Shown here piece by piece: positions 1-6,374 of a stretch of 30,541 nt of DNA. Location: NCBI GenBank assembly GCA_045124465.1, contig JBGVLV010000021.1, positions 1 through 30,541 of the forward strand, given 5' to 3'. The notes beneath the pieces were generated by a model. That model saw nothing but the letters and a program-made list of their open reading frames with translations, was not told the origin of the DNA and made no database searches. A program made the translations under genes and the position numbers. Within the stretch, counting starts at the first letter, position 1; each line of letters opens with the position of its first letter. Origin of the DNA: Scatosoma sp045124465. Its GTDB lineage: Bacteria > Bacillota > Clostridia > Christensenellales > Borkfalkiaceae.

Positions 1-1
1 A

Positions 2-757
2 TTAGATAAAGATAACAATACTATAAAAAGATTGCATAACGTTATTGCCGATTCCTTGTCAATTAAAACTACCTTATATGGCGTTGATACGCTTAATTCT
101 TTCAAAAAAAGAGCATTAGGTGGAAAAACAAGAGCAACGAATTTAAGAACACACTTTGCTGTTGCTTTCACCAAAGGTGAAGGAAATTCAGATAAATCAA
201 CGGATAGAAAGAAAATCGTTAGAAATGCTTTCAACTCTCCGTTTAGACCATTTGTGCTTGCTTCAACGTCTATTGGACAAGAAGGTTTGGACTTCCATAA
301 CTATTGTAGAAAAATCGTGCATTGGAATTTACCGTCAAACCCTATAGACCTTGAACAGCGTGAAGGAAGAATAAATCGGTTTGAATGTCTTGCAATTCGT
401 CAAAATATTGCAGAAAGATATGGTGATAATCAATTTGAAAACGACGTATGGCGTGAAATGTTTGAGATTGCTGTAAATGATACGGTAGAAAAGAACCAAC
501 ACTCTTCTGACCTTATACCATTTTGGGGTGTTCCTGAAACAGAAGATATGGTAAAGATTGAGCGAATTGTGCCAATGTATCCTTTTAGTAGAGATATATC
601 TGCATATGAACGAATGATTAAAATTCTTTCACTTTATAGATTAACACTCGGTCAAGCTCGTCAAGAAGAATTATTAGAGTATATTGTTCAAAATACCGAA
701 GAAGGCGAAGATTTGAAAAAGTTGTTTATCAATTTAAGCCCACATTATAAGAAATAA
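2..757 (+). CDS. Superfamily 2 (SNF2/DEAD-like) helicase, C-terminal part, 5'-truncated by the window
   Basis: The reading frame is open from base 2 to the stop at 757, so the gene begins outside the window; the TTG at 32 is probably internal. The visible 251 residues hold the second RecA-like helicase lobe. A motif V-like stretch ASTSIGQEGLDFH is followed by a motif VI-like stretch EQREGRINRF, where the Arg-x-x-Arg would be the arginine finger of an SF2 ATPase. An accessory helical tail with GQARQEELLEY follows. Proteins with this C-terminus are large ATP-dependent DNA translocases often found in restriction or phage-defence loci; that role is inference here. Two unrecognised genes follow with gaps of 24 and 21 bases, which suggests one transcript. 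Base composition is AT-rich like the mobilization genes downstream, so it is probably cargo of the element. Confidence 0.8.
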   Translation, partial: LDKDNNTIKRLHNVIADSLSIKTTLYGVDTLNSFKKRALGGKTRATNLRTHFAVAFTKGEGNSDKSTDRKKIVRNAFNSPFRPFVLASTSIGQEGLDFHNYCRKIVHWNLPSNPIDLEQREGRINRFECLAIRQNIAERYGDNQFENDVWREMFEIAVNDTVEKNQHSSDLIPFWGVPETEDMVKIERIVPMYPFSRDISAYERMIKILSLYRLTLGQARQEELLEYIVQNTEEGEDLKKLFINLSPHYKK

Positions 758-781
758 CAAATAATGCTTGGAGTTATATAA

Positions 782-1015
782 ATGATTACGATAGAAGAAT
801 TCACAAATGCCGTAAAAGAATATTTTAGAATCGGTTGGCGGAAATTAAGCGATGAACAAGTCGATGAATATATCTATGGAGAAGAGGCTCAAGAACTTAT
901 AATAAACCGATATAATGAGGCACTTGAGAAATATAATAGCGGAAAGATTACAAAACTGCAATTTCTAGTTGGCGTTGCATCTTCTGCGGGTAATTGCCTT
1001 ATTTATATGTATTAA
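782..1015 (+). CDS. Small hypothetical protein, 77 aa, in the cargo operon
   Basis: I do not recognise this protein. It is acidic and predicted mostly helical, with no signal peptide, and with a short hydrophobic C-terminal stretch (FLVGVASSAGNCLIYMY) too short to be a clear membrane segment. A GGAG ribosome binding site lies 8 bases before the ATG. It sits 24 bases after the helicase and 21 before the next gene, so all three are probably co-transcribed. If the helicase belongs to a defence module, this would be a small partner subunit; that is inference from position only. Confidence 0.6.
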   Translation: MITIEEFTNAVKEYFRIGWRKLSDEQVDEYIYGEEAQELIINRYNEALEKYNSGKITKLQFLVGVASSAGNCLIYMY

Positions 1016-1036
1016 AACTTTTACGGGAGATTATCA

Positions 1037-1999
1037 ATGAAACTAACTGAACAAGCAATGGATTTTAGTTTGAAAAACCGTCTAAAAATAAAACATTTTG
1101 AAAAACAAATGGTTTTGCCAAAAGAAAGTGATTACTCAACAATAGAAGCATATAAAACGGCGTTTAAAAAATGTGTTAAAGCAACACACGACCTTGAAGA
1201 ATTTTGCTCCGTATCTGCTGAAGGTAAAAGTTATTTTAATGCAATGTGGCGTCATTGTTTTAATAGTTCCGGCAAATTCGATTGGGTTAAAATGGTTGAC
1301 AAAGAATATTCTAATTTTCTTAAGAACTATGATTCTATTGCAATATCCATTAAAAATAGACAAAACGAAAAAGAACTTTTTGAAAAGTTAAAAACACCTA
1401 TAAAAGAAGAACTTCTTAATTTAATACTAAACAATCAAGGAATTTTACAAAAAAACGTATTTAAGCTATTGTCTGATTATCCAAAACAGTTTGCTATAGA
1501 TGTTCTAATGTCGCTAGTCAAAGAAAAAACAATATCAAGGCATAAAGTTGGTAATACTTATGAGCTTTATTTAACTTCCGAAATGCCCGATGTTAAACAT
1601 TTACTTGAAATTCCAAGCCATATGACTTACGAGATGTTAAAAGAATGGATTTACGATGACGTGAAGTATTATAAGGAAGAAGAAGGATATATGTATCAAC
1701 CTGATGGAGATGATGAAGATTATGCTCATTTAATGCCGTTAATTTGGGGACAGCAACACCGTGACGAAATTGACGAAAACGGAATGGATAAGTTTTATAT
1801 CTTACTTGCAAGTGTTTTGTGGGAAATAGAAAACGACGAGGTTGAAGAGAGAGACTGTCTATTTGCTCTACCAACTTTTGTTGATTTTTATACAGGAAAA
1901 TATAATTATTTAATTGACAAAGAAGAATTAGATTTAATAAACCAAGATTTTAACAAGGTATATAATTATCTTGTAGAAAAAGAGTATATTAAGAAGTAA
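1037..1999 (+). CDS. Hypothetical protein, 320 aa, possible winged-helix segment plus acidic C-terminal half
   Basis: I do not recognise the family. Residues about 118-180 read like a winged-helix fold: helices around EELLNLILNNQGILQKNVF, a second helix, then a short beta wing (TISRHKVGNTYELYLT). Residues about 195-320 are strongly acidic and rich in Trp and Tyr, loosely like small immunity-type proteins, but I cannot support a family call. There is no signal peptide or membrane span. A GGGAG ribosome binding site precedes the ATG. It closes the three-gene cargo operon that starts with the helicase, and a hairpin follows 34 bases after the stop. The DNA is AT-rich, unlike the chromosome from 6,250 onward. 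Confidence 0.65.
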   Translation: MKLTEQAMDFSLKNRLKIKHFEKQMVLPKESDYSTIEAYKTAFKKCVKATHDLEEFCSVSAEGKSYFNAMWRHCFNSSGKFDWVKMVDKEYSNFLKNYDSIAISIKNRQNEKELFEKLKTPIKEELLNLILNNQGILQKNVFKLLSDYPKQFAIDVLMSLVKEKTISRHKVGNTYELYLTSEMPDVKHLLEIPSHMTYEMLKEWIYDDVKYYKEEEGYMYQPDGDDEDYAHLMPLIWGQQHRDEIDENGMDKFYILLASVLWEIENDEVEERDCLFALPTFVDFYTGKYNYLIDKEELDLINQDFNKVYNYLVEKEYIKK

Positions 2000-2032
2000 A
2001 TTGTCATATAAAATTAAAATCTTTTACAAAAG

Positions 2033-2073
2033 ATAGGCAGATGTCCAAGAACGTGGACATTTGCCTATTGACT
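2033..2073 (+). terminator. Hairpin closing the cargo operon, overlapping the next -35 box
   Basis: Arms at 2033-2047 and 2054-2068 pair over 15 bp with a 6-base loop; the only non-Watson-Crick pair is a G-U on the + strand. A short T-rich stretch follows. It lies 34 bases after the stop of the 320-aa gene, so it probably ends that transcript. Its last base is the first base of a TTGACT -35 box, so it could also act as an operator for the downstream promoter. Confidence 0.5.
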
Positions 2074-2096
2074 TTTATAGATTCTTATGATAAAAT
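2068..2096 (+). promoter_or_regulatory. Sigma-A promoter driving the structured leader region
   Basis: TTGACT (2068-2073) and TAAAAT (2091-2096) are separated by 17 bases. Transcription would start near 2103 and read into the hairpin-rich stretch at 2150-2533. Confidence 0.65.
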
Positions 2097-2102
2097 AGAA
2101 TT

Positions 2103-2533
2103 ACAAACACGAACATATGTTTAGGTTATGCTTTGTGTGGGTATATATAATTGAGGGGTTTCTTCCCCTTGTTTAAGCTTGCAAGCATCGGCAGGCTTTG
2201 TAAGTGTGCGTTTTCGTACACTTGTAGGATAGTTTCTTACGTTTACCCGAAGTCGTTTTACATAAAGGGAAACAAAACGGCTTACTTAGGGTTTTATTGT
2301 CGTGCAAATTTTTACGACAATATGCCGTCCTTTCGCTTTTAGGTAGCGGAAGGCTTGAGATGACTGACCAACGTTTCAAGTAGGCACGCCAACGTTCAAA
2401 AACGAGGTTTGGCGATAGGTCTATTTTGTAGTACAAATTTTTAGGTGCTACACTCTTACAACTTCATATTCGGATAATTAATCCGTGCGGAGTAGAAACG
2501 CTTTAAGCGTGTTTTGATTCGTACGGATTTTTT
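2103..2533 (+). ncRNA. Candidate structured RNA of unknown class, about 430 nt
   Basis: No credible protein is encoded here. Instead there is a run of stems: 2154-2158/2165-2169; 2202-2210/2215-2223; 2250-2259/2274-2283; 2295-2303/2314-2322 (9 bp, perfect); 2329-2337/2345-2353; 2387-2392/2409-2414 with an inner stem 2393-2396/2401-2404; 2427-2434/2445-2452; and a terminator stem 2480-2488/2521-2529. Each imperfect pair (in the stems starting at 2202, 2250, 2329, 2427 and 2480) is a G-U on the + strand, which would be A-C on the other strand. This favours an RNA read from the promoter at 2068. It could be a long mRNA leader controlling mobilization, a free-standing RNA, or partly DNA-level structure. 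I do not recognise an Rfam class. Confidence 0.5.
2480..2533 (+). terminator. Intrinsic terminator ending the structured leader
   Basis: The outer stem 2480-2488/2521-2529 contains one G-U pair. An inner stem, ACGCTT/AAGCGT, lies at 2498-2503/2505-2510. The 3' arm runs into a T-tract at 2528-2533. Confidence 0.65.
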
Positions 2534-2543
2534 GTCCCTTTAG

Positions 2544-2573
2544 GTCGGTGGTATTTTTATCAGCGACTTTTTT
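2544..2573 (+). terminator. Second, tandem intrinsic terminator
   Basis: Arms 2544-2553 and 2558-2567 close a TTTT loop, with one mismatch and one G-U pair, and are followed directly by TTTTTT (2568-2573). It lies 11 bases after the first terminator and about 100 bases before the leader peptide. This layout suggests that transcription into the mobilization genes is controlled by termination. Confidence 0.6.
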
Positions 2574-2675
2574 GCGCCCTTTTTTAAGGAAGAAAGTTTT
2601 ATAAAAAACCTAAACTCTTAGTTCTCTATTGTCCATTAATAGTGAGGGGTTTATCAAAATTAGGAGGAAATTAAA

Positions 2676-2708
2676 ATGAAAAATTATCATCATTATCACC
2701 CGCCGTGA
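2676..2708 (+). CDS. Ten-codon leader peptide upstream of oriT and the relaxase
   Basis: ATG at 2676 follows a strong TAGGAGGAAA ribosome binding site at 2661-2670 and encodes MKNYHHYHPP before TGA at 2706-2708. The ribosome binding site is among the best in the element, yet the frame closes after ten codons. The peptide is rich in His and Tyr and ends in Pro-Pro, the kind of C-terminus that slows ribosomes. It lies after tandem terminators and before the oriT hairpin and the relaxase. A regulatory leader peptide is the natural reading, but this is inference from layout; expression is not shown by sequence alone. Confidence 0.45.
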   Translation: MKNYHHYHPP

Positions 2709-2746
2709 GTGTTAAGCAAACGGCAAGCAAAACTTTAAGAAAATCA

Positions 2747-2789
2747 GTAAAGTGTAGCCCACTATACTTCGAAAATCGAAGTGTGGGCT
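2747..2789 (-). other. Putative origin of transfer (oriT), pMV158/MobV type
   Basis: On the minus strand, bases 2769 down to 2747 read AAGTATAGTGGG then CTACACTTTAC. The pMV158 nick region as I recall it is AAGTATAGTGTG/TTATACTTTAC, which places the predicted nick between + positions 2757 and 2758. The site shows alternative hairpins: 2750-2757/2762-2769, and 2756-2762 plus 2766-2772 with 2776-2782 plus 2783-2789 (14 bp with a 3-base bulge). It lies directly upstream of a MobV relaxase gene, as expected for this family. The resemblance was judged by eye from memory of the pMV158 sequence. Confidence 0.7.
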
Positions 2790-2835
2790 CTGCGAGGCAA
2801 AATAACGACTAAAAATAACAAGGAGGAAAACGAAA

Positions 2836-3864
2836 ATATCATATTTAGTATGCCATATGGAGAAATACCATAAACAAGAAGTTTCGCCCGTCGAAGAAGA
2901 AAATGAACGTGACGAAACCTTTGAGGCGGACAACCCGCAAATAGATAGCGAAAGAACAAAAGACAATTATCATATGAACTCTAATCCCTTTGGCGGTTAT
3001 ACTGAGTTCATTAACAAACGGTTAAAAGAATTAGGTCTTAAACCACGAAAAGATGCTGTCGTAATGAACTCATTTGTCGTGGGTTCAGACAAGGCGTTTT
3101 TCAACGGCTTACCTAAAATGTTGCAGTACAGTTTCTTTTCAGACTGCGCCAAGTTCTTTGAAGAGAGATACGGAGAAGAAAATATAATCTCGGCGGTAGT
3201 TCATTTAGACGAAACGACTCCGCATATGCACTTAAATCTTATACCTATAACTCCCGATGGAAGACTATGCAGCAAGGACTTATTTGATAAGACGAAACTA
3301 CAACAGGTTCAAACGGACTTTTACGAAGCAGTTGGAAAGAAATATGGCTTGCAACGTGGCAAAGAAGGAAGTCAAGCAAAACACCTATCTACCGCCGAAT
3401 ACAAAGCGAAGAAAATTATTGAAGAAGCTGAAGAAATTAGGCGTGAAAATCAGGTGTATGCGGATGCTTTAGAAGAAGCTAAAAACGGAGAAATACCAAA
3501 AAAGCGTGGTAAGCTGCAAGAGCAAGTTATAGCGTTAACGGTTGCAAACAAAGACTTAACCAAACGCCTTGACCGTTCTATGCAAGATACGCTTGATATA
3601 GTTAATGAAAACAAGAAGATTAAAGCAGAACAGTCAAAAGACGTTAAATACGCCCAAGTTGGTAAATACATAGCAAGCAATGCTCCAAACTTGTGTAGTA
3701 ATATCTTAAACGGCGCAAACTCCGTTAGCGTATTCTTTTCTGCCGTAGAAGACTTATGCAAACCGAGTGTTATGTCACAAGTTCCCCGACTACAACAAAT
3801 AGAAGAGGAAATCGAAGAAGAACGTGTAAAGCACGAGCGTAAAAATAGAAATTATAAATATTAG
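2836..3864 (+). CDS. MobV (Pre/Mob) family relaxase
   Basis: This protein nicks oriT and leads single-strand transfer of the element. From AUA 2836 the product has 342 residues and begins (M)SYLVCHMEKY, matching the MSYMVARMQKM start of MobM without gaps. AGGAGG at 2821-2826 is 9 bases before that AUA. The first standard start, ATG 2857, is 30 bases away and would remove seven conserved residues. The metal-binding motif HLDETTPHMH is intact (H123, H130, H132 counted from 2836). Residues 22-25 read ENER where MobM has HNER, so the catalytic His22 is replaced by Glu. The C-terminal third is a charged coiled coil, as is usual in the family. Conservative annotation would start at 2857. Family assignment is firm; activity is uncertain because of residue 22. 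Confidence 0.88.
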   Translation: MSYLVCHMEKYHKQEVSPVEEENERDETFEADNPQIDSERTKDNYHMNSNPFGGYTEFINKRLKELGLKPRKDAVVMNSFVVGSDKAFFNGLPKMLQYSFFSDCAKFFEERYGEENIISAVVHLDETTPHMHLNLIPITPDGRLCSKDLFDKTKLQQVQTDFYEAVGKKYGLQRGKEGSQAKHLSTAEYKAKKIIEEAEEIRRENQVYADALEEAKNGEIPKKRGKLQEQVIALTVANKDLTKRLDRSMQDTLDIVNENKKIKAEQSKDVKYAQVGKYIASNAPNLCSNILNGANSVSVFFSAVEDLCKPSVMSQVPRLQQIEEEIEEERVKHERKNRNYKY

Positions 3865-3897
3865 ACGGGATATTTTCTTTTCCCTATCCAAAAGAGC

Positions 3898-3926
3898 TTG
3901 ACTTAAAGATAAATATCAAGTAGAAT
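3898..3926 (+). promoter_or_regulatory. Sigma-A promoter for the accessory and recombinase genes
   Basis: TTGACT (3898-3903) and TAGAAT (3921-3926) have a 17-base spacer. The next gene starts at 3967 after GGAGG at 3953-3957. This would give the small accessory genes and the recombinase their own transcript, separate from the relaxase. Confidence 0.7.
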
Positions 3927-3966
3927 ATGTATTAATACGATAATATATTTATGGAGGACAAGTTCA

Positions 3967-4200
3967 ATGGAAAGAAAAGAAGATACTCCCTTACGTAAAA
4001 CACGCAGGAAGTATGAAGAAAAGAATAAAGAAAAGAGAAAGCAAGCAAGCGGAACGTTCGGCACTATGATACCGAGAACGCTATTTGATGAAATAAACGC
4101 CTTTCTCGAAGAAAACGGGATAACGAAAGTTCAGCTCGTAAAAGAAGGTTATGAAGCCTTAAAGAGTAAAAAAGAAAACGGTACTCTAAATAAAGAATAA
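3967..4200 (+). CDS. Small basic accessory protein of the element, 77 aa
   Basis: The first 35 residues are highly charged (Lys, Arg, Glu) and probably flexible. The rest, GTFGTMIPRTLFDEINAFLEENGITKVQLVKEGYEAL, reads like a short ribbon-helix-helix type DNA-binding unit: a beta strand followed by two helices. Similar small proteins accompany relaxases and TnpX-like recombinases in clostridial mobilizable elements, where they may act as relaxosome accessory proteins or regulators; which one applies here is not visible. GGAGG lies 9 bases before the ATG. A strong promoter sits just upstream, and the next gene follows within about 60 bases. Confidence 0.65.
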   Translation: MERKEDTPLRKTRRKYEEKNKEKRKQASGTFGTMIPRTLFDEINAFLEENGITKVQLVKEGYEALKSKKENGTLNKE

Positions 4201-4215
4201 GACCGTTACTTCCAA

Positions 4216-4479
4216 GTGTTTTGCGTAGTAAAAATCATTGATAAGGAGATTATTATTACGGAAAACAAGACTATTAAAACCACTAACAAGAATTTTTTAA
4301 TTGACCGATTGGAATACGTTTCAATTGGAGATACGGTTTACGTCGTTACCGCTACGGAAAAAGAAGGTGCGAAAGAAACACCGCTTGATATTATGCGCAG
4401 ACTTATAGACCGTAAAACAGACAATTTAATAAATGAAGAACGAACTTGCTATTTGCGGGCTAACGGAGGTAAAAAATAA
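4216..4479 (+). CDS. Small conserved element protein; start codon uncertain (GTG 4216 or ACG 4258)
   Basis: The frame runs to a TAA ending at 4479, which overlaps the recombinase ATG by one base. The only standard early start, GTG 4216, has no ribosome binding site. By contrast AAGGAG at 4243-4248 sits 9 bases before ACG 4258 and 6 before ATT 4255, and the text after ACG (ENKTIKTTNKNFLIDRL) reads like a natural N-terminus. From 4258 the product is about 73 residues: a small beta-rich segment (YVSIGDTVYVVTATE) followed by a helix (TPLDIMRRLIDRK). I do not know its function. Its place just before the recombinase suggests translational coupling and a role in element movement or its control. Confidence 0.6.
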   Translation: MFCVVKIIDKEIIITENKTIKTTNKNFLIDRLEYVSIGDTVYVVTATEKEGAKETPLDIMRRLIDRKTDNLINEERTCYLRANGGKK

Positions 4480-6134
4480 TGTTAGAAATGCAATTGGCAA
4501 TGAAAAATAATTTTAATTACAACTATGGAGGTGAAGAAATAACAGCCCTTTACTGCCGACTTTCTCGTGATGACGAGCAACAAGGCGACAGTAATAGTAT
4601 CGTAAACCAAAAAGAAATGCTCAAAAAGTACGCCAAAGAACACGGCTTTGGGAACATACGCTTTTACGTGGACGACGGGTATTCAGGAACAACCTTTAAT
4701 CGCCCCGATTTTCAAAGGCTTATAAGCGACGTTAACGACGGTAATATTAAAACGATTATCGTAAAAGATATGTCAAGATTTGGACGTGATTATATTATGG
4801 TAGGATATTATACCGAAATGTATTTTATAGACCGTAATATCCGATTTATCGCTATCAACGATAACGTAGATAACACCGTTCAAAGGGATAACGATATAAC
4901 GCCGATAAAAAACTACTTTAACGAGTGGTTTGCCCGTGATACGTCCAAGAAAATCCGTGCAGTGTTTAAGTCAAAAGGTAATTCAGGAAAACATTTATCT
5001 TCTAATCCACCGTTTGGATACATTAAAGACCCAAACGACAAAGATAAATGGATAATCGACGAAGAAGCCGCCTTAATCGTTAAAGAGATTTTTGACCTTT
5101 ATATCGGCGGTATGAGTATTCCCAAGATTGCAAGGCTACTTACGGATAGAAAAGTACCGACACCGCAGTTATATAACGTGCAACGTGGTAGGAAAATTCA
5201 TAAGCCGAGCGAGTATATGGAAATTTGGAGTCCGCAAACGATAAAGAATATGTTAAATCGGCACGCATACGCAGGGCGAACGGTAAATTTTACGACGACG
5301 AAGAAATCTTTTAAGAACAAAAAACAAGTACGTTTGCCAAAAGAAAATTGGGTAGTATTTGAAAATACGCAGAAAGCGATTATTGAACCTAAAATTTTTG
5401 ATATGGTACAAAAAATGCGAGAAACAAAACGTGCTTATACAAAGTTTAACGAAGTAAATATGTTTACGGGTATGCTCTATTGTATGGACTGTAAGAACAA
5501 ACTTACCATACAACGAATAGCCTACAAGCGAGAAATGGATAATTATACTTGCGCTACCTATCGCAAGAAGAAAAAAGGTCTATGTTTTCCGCATCGAATA
5601 TTGGTAAGTAGATTAGAACAAATCGTTTTGGATGATATTCGCAAGGTTTCTGAATACGTATTCTTGCACGAACAAGAATTTATAACGCACTATCTTAACC
5701 ACTCACAAAAGGAAGTTAAGAAAATGCAAACGGAAGCAAATTCTGAAATTGTAAACGCAAATAAACGATGCGATGAAATCAATAAGATTATTCGTAAGCT
5801 ATACGAAGATAACGTTAGCGGAAGAATAACCGACGACCGATTTGATTATCTTTCTAAGTCTTACGAAGAAGAGCAAAACGAGTTAAATCGTAAAGTACAA
5901 GAACTAAAAGAAATTCTCGCCGCCGTGGATAACGACAACGAGAAATTAGCAAAGTTTATTCGTATTGTAAAGCAATATACTGAAATCGAAGAACTTACGC
6001 CCGATATTCTGCACAGTTTCGTGGATAGAATTTACATAGGCGAAACGGAAGTTTACGAAGGTCAAAAGTTCCAAGATATAAAAATCGTATATAATCTCGT
6101 AGGCGCAATAGACCTACCGCAATACGCTATGTAA
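4479..6134 (+). CDS. Large serine recombinase, TnpX/TndX type (site-specific integrase of the element)
   Basis: This enzyme excises and integrates the element through a phosphoserine intermediate. The 551-residue protein has an N-terminal resolvase domain (about 20-165) with the nucleophile Ser29 in YCRLSRDDE and the conserved DMSRFGRDY around 98-105. A recombinase domain follows (about 175-290, with NMLNRHAYAGRTV). Next is a zinc ribbon beginning CMDC near 337 and continuing CATYRKKKKGLCFPH. A coiled coil (about 410-490) and a C-terminal DUF4368-like tail complete it. GGAGG is 9 bases before ATG 4479. The first 20 residues look non-conserved; a second GGAGG at 4527-4531 precedes ATA 4539 at the point where homologues usually begin ITALYCRLS. 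It is the last gene before the chromosomal sequence, which is typical of such elements. Confidence 0.92.
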   Translation: MLEMQLAMKNNFNYNYGGEEITALYCRLSRDDEQQGDSNSIVNQKEMLKKYAKEHGFGNIRFYVDDGYSGTTFNRPDFQRLISDVNDGNIKTIIVKDMSRFGRDYIMVGYYTEMYFIDRNIRFIAINDNVDNTVQRDNDITPIKNYFNEWFARDTSKKIRAVFKSKGNSGKHLSSNPPFGYIKDPNDKDKWIIDEEAALIVKEIFDLYIGGMSIPKIARLLTDRKVPTPQLYNVQRGRKIHKPSEYMEIWSPQTIKNMLNRHAYAGRTVNFTTTKKSFKNKKQVRLPKENWVVFENTQKAIIEPKIFDMVQKMRETKRAYTKFNEVNMFTGMLYCMDCKNKLTIQRIAYKREMDNYTCATYRKKKKGLCFPHRILVSRLEQIVLDDIRKVSEYVFLHEQEFITHYLNHSQKEVKKMQTEANSEIVNANKRCDEINKIIRKLYEDNVSGRITDDRFDYLSKSYEEEQNELNRKVQELKEILAAVDNDNEKLAKFIRIVKQYTEIEELTPDILHSFVDRIYIGETEVYEGQKFQDIKIVYNLVGAIDLPQYAM

Positions 6135-6142
6135 AGCAAAAA

Positions 6143-6212
6143 GGGAATATGAGTGGGTTGGTTTTATACTAACTTACTCAAAATTCCCCAAGAGCACCCC
6201 ACATTAGTGGGG
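6143..6212 (+). repeat. Large hairpins marking the probable right end of the element
   Basis: The first hairpin pairs 6143-6148 with 6183-6188 and 6150-6162 with 6168-6180, with a small internal loop. All its non-standard pairs are G-U on the + strand. The second is a perfect CCCCAC/GTGGGG stem (6197-6202/6207-6212) with an ATTA loop. They begin 8 bases after the recombinase stop. They may be terminators or part of the recombinase binding region at the element end. The exact boundary cannot be set without the left end or an empty site. Confidence 0.5.
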
Positions 6213-6229
6213 GATATTTACTAAAAAAG

Positions 6230-6284
6230 CTCCCTCGTTGAGAGGAGCGAGATTTTTCGCGTTACACAGAATGACGGGGAGAGA
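6230..6284. repeat. Chromosomal interspersed-repeat-like sequence at the element boundary
   Basis: A short imperfect hairpin (GCTCCCTC...GAGAGGAGC) runs into GAGATTTTTCGCGTTACACAGAATGACGG. The second part resembles a widespread intergenic repeat with core GAGATTCTTCGC...CAGAATGAC, known from many uncultured bacteria. If so, the element sits beside or inside a repeat copy. This was judged by eye. Confidence 0.35.
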
Positions 6285-6313
6285 AAAAATTTCGAAAAAA
6301 CGGATAAAAAATA

Positions 6314-6343
6314 TTGACTTATCCTTGATCCTTGTCGTATAAT
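6314..6343 (+). promoter_or_regulatory. Sigma-A promoter of the HtrA-like lipoprotein gene
   Basis: TTGACT (6314-6319) and TATAAT (6338-6343) are 18 bases apart. The -10 box overlaps an in-frame ATG at 6342, so that ATG cannot be the start; translation begins at 6375. Confidence 0.8.
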
Positions 6344-6374
6344 GAAAGTACGTTTTTTACGACGGGAGGAGAAT

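Noticed and set aside
2151..2436. Open frames of 63 aa (+) and 87 aa (-) in the hairpin-rich stretch
   Set aside because: No ribosome binding sites, odd composition, and the bases are explained by paired stems; treated as non-coding.
2101..2640. Group II intron or CRISPR array as explanation for the repeated hairpins
   Set aside because: There is no reverse transcriptase, no recognisable domain V, and no regular repeat-spacer pattern.
6342..6374. ATG at 6342 as start of the protease lipoprotein
   Set aside because: It lies inside the TATAAT box of the promoter; the signal peptide and ribosome binding site fit ATG 6375.
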